Source: Bacteroidota bacterium | GTDB lineage: Bacteria; Bacteroidota; Bacteroidia; Bacteroidales; F082 | NCBI GenBank assembly: GCA_014382445.1 | Contig: JACNJS010000045.1 | Coordinates: forward strand, 62,001 to 126,000 | Reading direction: 5' to 3' | Length of the DNA stretch: 64,000 bases | Part shown: positions 38,675 through 48,708 of the stretch, piece by piece | How the letters are laid out: each line of letters starts with the position of its first letter | Position numbering within the stretch: position 1 is the first letter of the stretch | The notes under the pieces: generated by a model | What the model was told of the DNA's origin: nothing | Databases searched by the model: none | The model's input: the letters and a program-made list of their open reading frames with translations, nothing else | Made by a program: the position numbers and the translations under genes

Positions 38675-40819
38675 TTAATTCAACCCGCGCTTCTTCAATA
38701 AGGGCTGGATACTTGGTTCTGCACCACGGAAATTTACATATAAAGTCATGGGATCATCAGATCCGCCCCGTGAAATAATGTTATCTCTAAAGCTTTGCCC
38801 TAATTCTCTGTTAAATATACCTTGTTCAACAAATGCATCATAAGCATCAGTGTCCAGTACAGCAGCCCATATGTATACATAATAACCGGCAGCATATCCT
38901 TCGCCTCCAAAAGAATGATTAAAATAGTTTGAACGATATCTGGGAATTATAGCATCAATTAACCCGATTTTATCCATGCTCTCTTTTTCAAAGATTTCAA
39001 TATCAATGGCGCTGGCATCGGGTGCAGTATGATAATCCATGTCTAAAAAACTTGCCGCCAAATACTCGGCTGTTACAAAGCCCTGATTGAACTGACCACT
39101 TTTCTGAATTTTTTCCACCAGAACCAGAGGAATTGTATCGCCGGTTTCATAATGATGAGCATATAGTTTTAGCAACTCAGGTTCTAAAGCCCAATTTTCC
39201 ATGATTTGTGAGGGCAATTCAACAAAATCACGCTTAACAGATGTTCCGCTAATGCTCTGATATTCTACATTTGATAAAAATCCATGTAAGCCATGCCCAA
39301 GCTCATGGAAGAGGGTTAGTACTTCATCAATGCTTAACAGCGAAGGGGCATCGGCAGTAGGTTTCGTAAAATTACCCACGTTAACTATAATCGGAGTAAC
39401 CTTATCATCACCTGATCCGGATTGTTTACGGTAGGCTTCCATCCAGGCTCCACCTCTTTTTGAAGCACGGGGGAAATAGTCCACATAAAAAATACCAACA
39501 TGAGATCCGTCAGCCTCTAGAATTTCGTATGTTTCACCGTCTTCGTGGTAAACAGGCAAATCTGTTCTCTTTATAAACTGAATCCCATAAAGTCGGGTTG
39601 CTAATTCAAAAGCACCTTTTTTTACCTGATCTATTGAGAAATAAGGGCGTAACTCGTTTTCATCTAAATCAAATTTTTCTTTACGAACCTTTTCAGTATA
39701 GTACCACCAGTCCCAGCTGTTTAGTTCGCCAGGCACTCCTTCTTTATTCATTATTGCCTTGAGGTCAGCAGCTTCTTTTTTGGCCTTTTCCAAAGCTGGA
39801 TTCCACAACCCCATTAGCAGATTATATACCCTGTCGGGAGTTTTGGCCATGTTTTTGTCGATGGCATATTCGGCGAAATTATTATAGCCCAGTAGTTTTG
39901 CTTTTTGCTCCCGCAGTACTAATATCTCATTAATTACCGGTGTAGTATTGTACTCTTCCGATTTCCCTCTGTTCATCCAGACAGTATATAGTTCCTTGCG
40001 CCTGTCTCTATTGTCGGCATATTGAAGGAAAGGAATCCAGCTTGGTTTGTCGAGTGTAAAAGCCCAGGCTCCCTCATGACCTTTTTCGATTGCTATTTCA
40101 GCTGCGCCATCTTTAACCGATTTTGGCAAGCCTGCCAACTCTTTTTCATCTTCTATCAACATATAATAGTTGTTGCTTTCTTTAAGAAGAATATCACCAA
40201 ATTTTGGATATAATGAGGCCAGTTTTTCATTAATTTCTCTAAGCTTTGCCTGATCATCAGCAACTAGTTCAGATCCGCCTCGTACAAATTCCCGATAGGT
40301 GTCGTCCAAAAGAGCCTTTTGTTCCTGATTCAGAGCAGCAGCATTACCAATTTCAATCTCCAGGTTAAGGTCTTTTTGTTGATCATAAACAGATTTAACC
40401 CTGGCAAATAAGTTGGCATTTAGCATAATGTTGTCCTTATGATTGGCAAGTATTGGTGCAACCTGAGCATTGATATCAGTGATTTTTTCATTGGTATTGG
40501 CATCGGTTAAATTGAAAAACACACCACCCACTTTTCGTAAATCGGAACCGCTCCGATCAAGTGCTTCAATTGTATTTTCAAAAGTTGGGGAATCGGGATT
40601 TGATACAATAGCATCAATTTCCAGATTTTGATTTTCAATGCCCATCTCGAAAGCTGGGATGAAATGTTCTTCGGTTATCTTATCAAATGGGGGTACGCCA
40701 TAAGGTGTAGTCCATTCGCTAAAAAATGGGTTGTCGTTCATGTCTTGTTTTGATTCGTAGAATTGGCATGCAGTCATCAACAAAACGATGCCCAGCAGTA
40801 GTACAGTTATTTTTTTCAT
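38675..40819 (-). CDS. dcp: M3 family peptidyl-dipeptidase (Dcp-like) lipoprotein
   Basis: LFHELGHGLHGFLS zinc motif; N-terminal lipobox LLMTACQF. Confidence 0.94.
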   Translation of the reverse strand: MKKITVLLLGIVLLMTACQFYESKQDMNDNPFFSEWTTPYGVPPFDKITEEHFIPAFEMGIENQNLEIDAIVSNPDSPTFENTIEALDRSGSDLRKVGGVFFNLTDANTNEKITDINAQVAPILANHKDNIMLNANLFARVKSVYDQQKDLNLEIEIGNAAALNQEQKALLDDTYREFVRGGSELVADDQAKLREINEKLASLYPKFGDILLKESNNYYMLIEDEKELAGLPKSVKDGAAEIAIEKGHEGAWAFTLDKPSWIPFLQYADNRDRRKELYTVWMNRGKSEEYNTTPVINEILVLREQKAKLLGYNNFAEYAIDKNMAKTPDRVYNLLMGLWNPALEKAKKEAADLKAIMNKEGVPGELNSWDWWYYTEKVRKEKFDLDENELRPYFSIDQVKKGAFELATRLYGIQFIKRTDLPVYHEDGETYEILEADGSHVGIFYVDYFPRASKRGGAWMEAYRKQSGSGDDKVTPIIVNVGNFTKPTADAPSLLSIDEVLTLFHELGHGLHGFLSNVEYQSISGTSVKRDFVELPSQIMENWALEPELLKLYAHHYETGDTIPLVLVEKIQKSGQFNQGFVTAEYLAASFLDMDYHTAPDASAIDIEIFEKESMDKIGLIDAIIPRYRSNYFNHSFGGEGYAAGYYVYIWAAVLDTDAYDAFVEQGIFNRELGQSFRDNIISRGGSDDPMTLYVNFRGAEPSIQPLLKKRGLN

Positions 40820-40928
40820 TGTTTATTAATTTGATGTTGTAATTACAAAAGTAATATTTTATGATGTTCATAAAATTAAGTCATATAGAATAAGGCCTAC
40901 TATTGGTCGGGCCAAATAAAAACCAGCA

Positions 40929-42701
40929 TTAATGCCCGTCGCCTCCAACAACCTTAAATTGGGCACCGGTTTTTTCAATAATTAACCGATATGTATCTTC
41001 ACCATATCCGGGCTGTGAAACCGTTGGAGCATAATACTTATAACCCTCAGGAATTTCGCGCGCTGTTTTTATATTGCCGTCCATGTATTTAACAAACAGA
41101 TAGTGGTACAGATTTTTCCATGAGTTAAATACGTTTGCACCAACCGAGTTTGAATAATCGGTAAGGTATGCGATTGCCGCATTCCTATCAGTATTTAGTA
41201 GTTCTTTGGCGGCAGCGTCAATGGCTGGTGTTATAGCAATAAAACCTGTTTCAAGTTCAGTTTGAACCTTTTCTATTTCAGGGTGAATATCACTGTAGCG
41301 AGTATAAGCATAGTTTTGAACCTGATTAAAAATCCAGAATCCTGATGTATTAGACCACTTCATCATTGAACCGTTGCCGACAGCAAAGTTATAAGGGATA
41401 GTTGTTATGCTTGAATACATAGGCATATAAACTGAACCGGAAGCATCGTCAACACCCCACCATATTATACCACCAATAGCATCGGGCAGCCAGTTACGCG
41501 ACTGTGTAACAAAAGAAAAACCTGTTTGCTGGGTGGCTGTAGCGCGCTCGTTGCAATATGCAACATCATCAACCTTCCATGTGAGGGGGCGCCAGCGGTA
41601 AGGCACTTTAAAAGGGCCTGCCCCAACATCAATACTCATGTCTAACTCTGTATTTTCAAGATGGTCGCGCATGAAGTTCAACATATCATGAACGCTTACC
41701 TTTTTTTCGGGCTTAACCCAAAGTGGCATTCTGTTGGTTGCGTAATGGTTTGGATTTGGGGTGCCATCGGCAAACTCATCGTTATGCTCAATGTTTCCTT
41801 TTACGTATTCCCAATATTTGTCCATGCCAGGAGCAACTTTGTTAAACATTGTCCACACTCTTATTTCGCAAAAGCGTGCACCACCAAAATCTACAGGGGC
41901 ATAGGTTTCTGAAAACGAGAAGTTTTTATCTTCGCCAACATACCATCCTTTTTCTCGTGCAAACGAAATAACATCAGTTGCATAAACGGTTGTAATTTTA
42001 GTGTCAAAAATCTGATCAATATTATTTGAACTTATGGAAGATTTGTCGTTTTCCTGAGGGAAAGTTTCAATACGCGTTTGGTTGGCATGTCCCGACACAT
42101 ATCCGTCAGGGATCATCCTGGCTACCCAAACAGCCCCCTTTTCACCTTCGCCTTTGCCAATCAAATCGAGGATCCATACTTCATCTTTATCAGATATTGA
42201 AAACGACTCACCTGAGCTGAAATAACCATACTTAGCCATTAGGTTGGTAATAATTTTAATGGCATCGCGTGCTGATGTCGCTCTTTGCAAACCAATATAA
42301 ATAAGGCTGCCATAATCCATAATGGCTCCTGCTTGAGTTGCCAGCTCAGGACGACCGCCATAAGTGGTTTCGCCAATAGCCACCTGATTTTCGTTCATAT
42401 TACCTACTACATTGTAGGTTTTTAATGCCTGTTCAATTTTTCCAAGATACTTGCCGGTGTCCCATTCGTAAACATCAAGCATTGTTCCAATAGGATGGGT
42501 TGCTGCCGGCCAATGATAAAGTTCGCCATAAAGAATGTGAGAGTCGGCTGCATACGATATCATTGTTGATCCATCAGTAGATGCACCTTTTGTAATCAGG
42601 TAATTAGTGCATGCGAGGGCGTTGTTTGCCAACAGAATTGTTATTGCCAATATAAGGCCGGAAATTTTAATTTTCATATTTATTAATTTTAAATTATTCA
42701 T
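40929..42701 (-). CDS. C69 family dipeptidase (PepD-like)
   Basis: ACTNYLITKGASTDGSTMISYAADSH; N-terminal nucleophile Cys after signal peptide. Confidence 0.92.
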   Translation of the reverse strand: MNNLKLINMKIKISGLILAITILLANNALACTNYLITKGASTDGSTMISYAADSHILYGELYHWPAATHPIGTMLDVYEWDTGKYLGKIEQALKTYNVVGNMNENQVAIGETTYGGRPELATQAGAIMDYGSLIYIGLQRATSARDAIKIITNLMAKYGYFSSGESFSISDKDEVWILDLIGKGEGEKGAVWVARMIPDGYVSGHANQTRIETFPQENDKSSISSNNIDQIFDTKITTVYATDVISFAREKGWYVGEDKNFSFSETYAPVDFGGARFCEIRVWTMFNKVAPGMDKYWEYVKGNIEHNDEFADGTPNPNHYATNRMPLWVKPEKKVSVHDMLNFMRDHLENTELDMSIDVGAGPFKVPYRWRPLTWKVDDVAYCNERATATQQTGFSFVTQSRNWLPDAIGGIIWWGVDDASGSVYMPMYSSITTIPYNFAVGNGSMMKWSNTSGFWIFNQVQNYAYTRYSDIHPEIEKVQTELETGFIAITPAIDAAAKELLNTDRNAAIAYLTDYSNSVGANVFNSWKNLYHYLFVKYMDGNIKTAREIPEGYKYYAPTVSQPGYGEDTYRLIIEKTGAQFKVVGGDGH

Positions 42702-42855
42702 ACATATTTTAAAGTTGGGGGCACAAATTTAGCAGAAATGTTGGATATCTATAATGTTTTAAAATTTAGCCAATTTCTAATTAGCATAATTGCCTTAATT
42801 GCTAAAGAAATACCAAGCATCAAAATCTAAAGAATGTCATTAATTAAAGCTTAGT

Positions 42856-43779
42856 TTATAGAATTTTAAGCGCTTGTATCTTATCTTTTGCAAGTTGCTC
42901 TTTCAGGGCTTCAATGTTTTCAAACTTGTGTTCATCGCGCATTCGCTCAACAAACGAAATAGTAATTTCCTTGCCGTAAATATCTTTATCAAAATCGAAA
43001 ATGTTTACCTCAATTGTTAGTTCACCATGGTCAATGGTAGGCCTAAAGCCAATGTTGCCCATGCCTTTATAGTTGCGGTGGAGGCAGTGAACCCTGCAAG
43101 CATATACTCCAACAGCGGCTATAAGTTTGTATTCATCATCTACCTCAATATTAGCAGTTGGAAAACCTAGGTTATGCCCAATCGACTTACCTTTAACAAC
43201 TTTTCCGGTTATTGAATATTCGTGACCCAATAGCTTATTCGCCTTGGCAATGTTACCCTGATTTAGCAAATTCCTGATTTTTGTGGAACTGATTGTGCTA
43301 CCTCCAATATTTTGAGCCTCAACCTGCTTAACAACAAATCCATACTGCCGGCTCATTTTAATAAGGAGCTCAAAACTTCCTTCGCGATGGTTGCCAAACT
43401 GATGGTCGTAGCCAATAATAAGCAACTTTGGACGAATTTTATCGACAATAAGTTCTTTGATGAAAACCTCAGATGGCATGCTTGCAAACTCTTTGGTAAA
43501 TTCAACAATTATAAGATGGTCAATACCAGCCTTTTCAATAGATTGGATCTTCTTTTTTTCGGTTTTGATAAATTTAAGGTTGCTGCTATCAAGGCCCAGC
43601 ACAATTCGTGGGTGAGGAAAAAATGTAATAACAACAGTTTCACCATTAATTTTTTCGGCCTCAGCCTTCATTTGATTAAAAACAGCCTGATGACCAAGAT
43701 GCACACCATCAAATGTTCCGATGGTGACTACTGCGTTTTCAACATGCTTAAAGTCGTTTATGCAATTGTATATTTTCAC
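42856..43779 (-). CDS. ribF: bifunctional riboflavin kinase/FAD synthetase
   Basis: VVTIGTFDGVHLGHQAVF, GYDHQFG, GHNLGFPTANIEV. Confidence 0.97.
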   Translation of the reverse strand: MKIYNCINDFKHVENAVVTIGTFDGVHLGHQAVFNQMKAEAEKINGETVVITFFPHPRIVLGLDSSNLKFIKTEKKKIQSIEKAGIDHLIIVEFTKEFASMPSEVFIKELIVDKIRPKLLIIGYDHQFGNHREGSFELLIKMSRQYGFVVKQVEAQNIGGSTISSTKIRNLLNQGNIAKANKLLGHEYSITGKVVKGKSIGHNLGFPTANIEVDDEYKLIAAVGVYACRVHCLHRNYKGMGNIGFRPTIDHGELTIEVNIFDFDKDIYGKEITISFVERMRDEHKFENIEALKEQLAKDKIQALKIL

Positions 43780-44769
43780 TTATCGGGTTAGTTTGTTGGT
43801 TATAAGATATTGTGCTATTTGAACAGCATTGGTTGCTGCACCCTTGCGGATATTATCTGAAACAATCCATAGGTTAATGCTATTGGGTTGCGAAAAATCT
43901 CGACGAATTCGCCCCACAAAAACTTCATCTTTTCCTTGAGCGAGTATTGGCATAGGGTAGAGGTTTGCTTCCGGGAAATCAAACACAACCACTCCGGGCA
44001 TGCTGCCTATCAGGAGCTTAACTTCTTCTATAACAAAATCATTTTCAAACTCAACATTTACGGCTTCCGAGTGACCCGAAATTACCGGAACCCTAACAGC
44101 TGTGGCTGTTATTTTTATGTTGGATTGTAGGATTTTATTTGTTTCGTTTACAAGCTTTATTTCTTCTGTTGTGTATCCGCTAACATCAAAATCACCGGCA
44201 TGTGGGATAATATTTAGGTCAATTTTGTGAGGATATACTGTATCGCCCGAATTCCCTAGTCTCTCATCCATTAATTGAATAACTGCTTTGGCACCACTTC
44301 CCGAAACCGCTTGATATGTTGATATAACAAGCCTCTTAATATTAAATTTATTATGTAGCGGTGATAAAGCCATAACCAGCTGAATTGTAGAGCAGTTGGG
44401 GTTTGCAATGATGTTGTTGGCTTTCTTTAGCAATATTCCATTTACTTCAGGAACAATAAGCGGAACGTTTTCATTCATTCTCCAGGCTGATGAGTTATCA
44501 ATTACCTTAGTGTCAATTTCAGAAAAATGAGGTGCCCATTCTAAAGATGTTGCGCTTCCTGCTGAAAATATTGCTATTTGAGGTTTTTCATTAATCGCCT
44601 GTTCAATTGACAAAACTTCATATTCCTTTCTTGAAAAAACAACTTTTTTACCAACAGATTTTGACGATGCTACAGGAAAAAATTCTGTAATTGAAATCTT
44701 TCTTTCTTCCAGTACTTTTAAAATTTCGCGACCAACCAATCCGGTGGCGCCAATAACTGCAATTTTCAT
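43780..44769 (-). CDS. asd: aspartate-semialdehyde dehydrogenase
   Basis: IAVIGATGLVGREILKVLEER, IIANPNCSTIQLVMAL. Confidence 0.97.
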   Translation of the reverse strand: MKIAVIGATGLVGREILKVLEERKISITEFFPVASSKSVGKKVVFSRKEYEVLSIEQAINEKPQIAIFSAGSATSLEWAPHFSEIDTKVIDNSSAWRMNENVPLIVPEVNGILLKKANNIIANPNCSTIQLVMALSPLHNKFNIKRLVISTYQAVSGSGAKAVIQLMDERLGNSGDTVYPHKIDLNIIPHAGDFDVSGYTTEEIKLVNETNKILQSNIKITATAVRVPVISGHSEAVNVEFENDFVIEEVKLLIGSMPGVVVFDFPEANLYPMPILAQGKDEVFVGRIRRDFSQPNSINLWIVSDNIRKGAATNAVQIAQYLITNKLTR

Positions 44770-44902
44770 CTGTTGATTATTTAAGCATAAATCGGGATAA
44801 AGCCATATCCTGAAAGTTGTTTTTTACCGTGACACTCTATTCCAATAAAATATTTTTTTAACTTTACCAAAAATAGCCATTAACGCCTGCAAAAATAATA
44901 AA

Positions 44903-47497
44903 ATGAAGCAAACATTTGTTCTGGTCTTAGTGCTCATGTCCGGCCTGCTGCTGTCGCAAACATCTGATGATTTTGCAGACGGTAATTTTACTCAAAATCC
45001 GGAATGGACCGGTGACCAGGAATTGTTTAAAGTTAATTCGTCACATCAGCTTCAGTTAAATGACTCGATAGAACACCAGGCGTATCTTGGCACAGTAAAC
45101 TCGATGATATTTAATACCGAATGGAGGTGCTGGATAAAACTATCATTTAGCCCGTCGGGAAACAATTATGCACGGTATTATCTTGTAAGTAATAAACAAG
45201 ACTTGTCGGGATCTCTAAACGGATATTTTTTACAATTTGGCGAAGCGGGGAGTAATGATGCCATTGAACTGTTCAGGCAGGATGGTGATGAATTCACTTC
45301 TGTTTGTAGAGGAACCGAGGGAATTATTGCTTCTTCATTTGCAATAAGGGTAAAAGTAACACGGGACGATGGAGGTGTTTGGAAACTTTACGTTGATCAA
45401 AACGGTGGTGAAGATTTTATTTTTGAAACGGAAGGGATTGATAACATTATAACACAAACCTCACACATTGGGTATTTTTGTAAATATACATCAAGCTATA
45501 GCGACAAAATGTATTTTGACGATGTTTATGCAGGACCGTTTATTATTGATAATGACCCGCCTGTAATGCTTGGAATTGCAGCTGATAGCGACAGTACGAC
45601 CGCTTTGCAGTTTAACGAATTATTGAACGAAGGAAGTGTAGTGCTGACGGATAACTACCTTGTTGATAATGGAATAGGAAACCCTTACTTTGCTTATCGT
45701 GATGAAGCCGACGCCTCAATAATCAGATTGATTTTTGATAGTAAGTTTGAATCGGGCAAGAACTATTTAATGTCGGTATCGGGGGTTAAGGATCTGGCAG
45801 AAAATATAATGAACCCTCAGCAGATGGAGTTTGTTTATTACCAGCCACAACCCTATGATATTGTTATTAATGAAATTATGGCGGACCCAACACCGCCGGT
45901 AGGTCTTCCTGAATATGAATATCTGGAATTGTATAATCAAACTGAAGCAAATATTGATCTTGATAATTGGATGCTAACAATTGGGACAACTGAAAAAGCT
46001 TTTATGTCAGTTATAATTCCTGCAAAGGGCTACTTAATATTAGCCAATGAAACTGCCCGTGATGCATTGAGCCAATATGGGAATTTTTATGGGTTTAGCA
46101 GTTTTACGTTAACAAATTCAGGACAAACCGTGGATTTAAAAAGTAATCACGGAATAACCATTTCGAAAGTATCATATTCTGGCAGCTGGTATAACGATCC
46201 TGCTAAAGAAGAAGGGGGCTGGTCGCTTGAGCAAAAAAATCCGGCTAATATATGCTCAGGAGGTGAAAACTGGACAGCGTCGATAAATAATAAGGGGGGC
46301 ACTCCAGGGTCCTTGAATTCGGTTGCTAACAATATACTATTATTACCTCAATTAAGCAGCCTTGATGTAACTACTGATAATATACTTCTGCTTTATTTTA
46401 ACCAAAGCATGGATGAAGAAGCATTAAGCAATAATGATGCATATTTGGTAAACGGAGACATTGGTAAGCCAGAGTATGTTTATACATATTATGACGAGCC
46501 CAATAAAGTTGAACTTTATTTTGAAAATGCGTTCACTCAAGGGTTTTCGTATGAGCTTACATTGAGCAAAAGTTTAATGAACTGCATGCAGTTAAATTTA
46601 CATGCCGATACCATTGTTGTTTTCGGATTACCCGATATTGCCTCAGCAAATGATGTTGTAATAAATGAAATACTGTTCAATCCATGGACCAACGGCGAAG
46701 ATTATGTTGAGCTTTATAACCGATCGGATAAAATTATTGATTTATCAACACTAAGAATAGGTTCGGTTAAAGAAAGCACTCCTAATCCTCCCGATACAAC
46801 GATCTATAATTTAGTTAATAATCAAACATTGCTATTGCCTGATGAATATAAAGTGCTTACCCTATCGCCTTATGCAGTAAAAAAACAGTACAATACATTA
46901 AATCCCAGCGCGTTTCTAGAAGTTGATCCTTTCCCGTCATTTAATAATGATAAGGGTCATGTTATGATTTCATCTTATGATAATATATTAATCGACTCGT
47001 TAAGTTATACCGAAGAAATGCAATTTCCATTATTGAGATATTATGATGGTGTGGCATTGGAACGCCTAAACCCCGATGTATCTTCGGGCGATAAAAATAA
47101 CTGGCATTCGGCTGCCGAAAGCGTTGGCTTTGGAACACCGGGATATCGAAACTCGCAATTTGTGTCGAATATCATAACTGATGATGAAATAGTTATTGAA
47201 CCGGAAATATTTTCTCCAGACAATGATGGTTTTGATGATATCATCAATATCAAATACAAATTTGATGAACCGGGATATGTGATGTCAGTTACTATATATA
47301 ATTCTGAGGGCTATCCTATTAGAAAGCTTGTCAACAACGAATATCTGGGAACTGAAGGCAGTGTTTCGTGGGATGGCATTCAGGATAATAACTCCAAAGC
47401 AAATGTTGGTATTTATGTGTTTTATATTACCGTTTACGATGTTGGCGGAACCGTAAAGAAATATAAGAAAACAGGAGTGTTGGCCACGAAGTTGTGA
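44903..47497 (+). CDS. secreted lamin-tail-domain protein with T9SS/CHU-type C-terminal domain
   Basis: Two LTD blocks (DIVINEIMADPTPPVGLPEYEYLELYNQ; DVVINEILFNPWTNGEDYVELYNRSD); C-terminal FSPDNDGFDDIINIKYKFDEPG...VGIYVFYITVYD. Confidence 0.9.
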   Translation: MKQTFVLVLVLMSGLLLSQTSDDFADGNFTQNPEWTGDQELFKVNSSHQLQLNDSIEHQAYLGTVNSMIFNTEWRCWIKLSFSPSGNNYARYYLVSNKQDLSGSLNGYFLQFGEAGSNDAIELFRQDGDEFTSVCRGTEGIIASSFAIRVKVTRDDGGVWKLYVDQNGGEDFIFETEGIDNIITQTSHIGYFCKYTSSYSDKMYFDDVYAGPFIIDNDPPVMLGIAADSDSTTALQFNELLNEGSVVLTDNYLVDNGIGNPYFAYRDEADASIIRLIFDSKFESGKNYLMSVSGVKDLAENIMNPQQMEFVYYQPQPYDIVINEIMADPTPPVGLPEYEYLELYNQTEANIDLDNWMLTIGTTEKAFMSVIIPAKGYLILANETARDALSQYGNFYGFSSFTLTNSGQTVDLKSNHGITISKVSYSGSWYNDPAKEEGGWSLEQKNPANICSGGENWTASINNKGGTPGSLNSVANNILLLPQLSSLDVTTDNILLLYFNQSMDEEALSNNDAYLVNGDIGKPEYVYTYYDEPNKVELYFENAFTQGFSYELTLSKSLMNCMQLNLHADTIVVFGLPDIASANDVVINEILFNPWTNGEDYVELYNRSDKIIDLSTLRIGSVKESTPNPPDTTIYNLVNNQTLLLPDEYKVLTLSPYAVKKQYNTLNPSAFLEVDPFPSFNNDKGHVMISSYDNILIDSLSYTEEMQFPLLRYYDGVALERLNPDVSSGDKNNWHSAAESVGFGTPGYRNSQFVSNIITDDEIVIEPEIFSPDNDGFDDIINIKYKFDEPGYVMSVTIYNSEGYPIRKLVNNEYLGTEGSVSWDGIQDNNSKANVGIYVFYITVYDVGGTVKKYKKTGVLATKL

Positions 47498-47498
47498 T

Positions 47499-48671
47499 TT
47501 ACATCAACTTCTGTTGCACCTTCCACCACCTGTCAGGGATTTCGTGGTTTATCGCTTTTTGATAATCATTGTAAGAACATGGAACAAATTGGTGTCGTTT
47601 GTATTTTTGGCTTACTATATCTTTTGAGCTAACAAGCATCCACCACCTATCGGTTTTTTTGCTTTTCAGGAAAACAAGCTCTTCTTCAAAATTTTCTACC
47701 TGAACATTAAACCTGGTGTAGTCGTGATGATTATTTTCCGGAAAGTCGTTTCGGCGGTTTGCAAAACCATCTAAAAAATACCACATCATTTGAGCATAGA
47801 GGTGGGCCGACTGCCCGTTATTGTCAAAGGATGGGTTGAGCTCATAAAAACCAATACTGGTAAGTTTATCACTCATGCCGGCATAGCGGCAAATTTTACA
47901 CATTTCTTCCCCCGTAAATCCATTCGGCATCGCTTTGTCAACGGCAGGAGCATCAGCATGTTTAATGCTTGATATATCAATACTCAAAATGTCAGCATCT
48001 CGCACCATAGGCTCAACTTCTTCCATTTCAGCTTTTACATTTCCCAGTCGGTTTGTGTCAAAATAGAGGTTTTTCATCAATACGAGCGAGTCCTGATCAA
48101 CAAAATAAGTTTGATAACCAATATTTGTAAAATTAAATAGGAAATTTGGCTGATGAAGTATAATATGACTTAAGTACGACTTGTTATTTAATTCATGTTC
48201 ATCATGGCCAAGATCAAACCTGGGATCAACAGATGCTATGTTTATTATTCTTCCGATATTTTCGTATGCCAGATAATTTGCGTATGTAAGATCCTGCCCA
48301 CCACCAATTATCAAGGCGGTAATATTGTTTTTAAGAAGCTCAGCAACAACCTCTTTAAGAGCAAAATAAGTGTCTTCAACCTGATGACCGGGTTTAATAT
48401 TTCCGATATCGGCAATATGCAGATTATTCCAGTGTGAATACAATCTGTAAAACCAACCCCGAACTTCATCAGGTGCGCTGTTACAGCCTTTATTAAGAGT
48501 AGCCCTATCATCGCCAACCCCAATTATTGCAACATCTATCTTTTCAAGGTCAGGGAAATCGTTCTCGTTGGTATATATAACCGCAACATCGGCAAGACTA
48601 TACCGGCCTGAATCGGATGATACACTTAGATTTTTAATTTTTACAGGTTCGAGATACGTGCTAATATCCAT
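47499..48671 (-). CDS. arginase/ureohydrolase-fold protein with degenerate metal-binding motifs
   Basis: GVGDDRATLNKGCNSAPDEVRGWFYRLY, IIGGGQDLTYANYLAYE, SVDPRFDLG, LSIDISSIKHADAPA. Confidence 0.85.
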   Translation of the reverse strand: MDISTYLEPVKIKNLSVSSDSGRYSLADVAVIYTNENDFPDLEKIDVAIIGVGDDRATLNKGCNSAPDEVRGWFYRLYSHWNNLHIADIGNIKPGHQVEDTYFALKEVVAELLKNNITALIIGGGQDLTYANYLAYENIGRIINIASVDPRFDLGHDEHELNNKSYLSHIILHQPNFLFNFTNIGYQTYFVDQDSLVLMKNLYFDTNRLGNVKAEMEEVEPMVRDADILSIDISSIKHADAPAVDKAMPNGFTGEEMCKICRYAGMSDKLTSIGFYELNPSFDNNGQSAHLYAQMMWYFLDGFANRRNDFPENNHHDYTRFNVQVENFEEELVFLKSKKTDRWWMLVSSKDIVSQKYKRHQFVPCSYNDYQKAINHEIPDRWWKVQQKLM

Positions 48672-48708
48672 CGCTTTGGATTATGTGCATTTGGTGAACG
48701 AAGATAAT

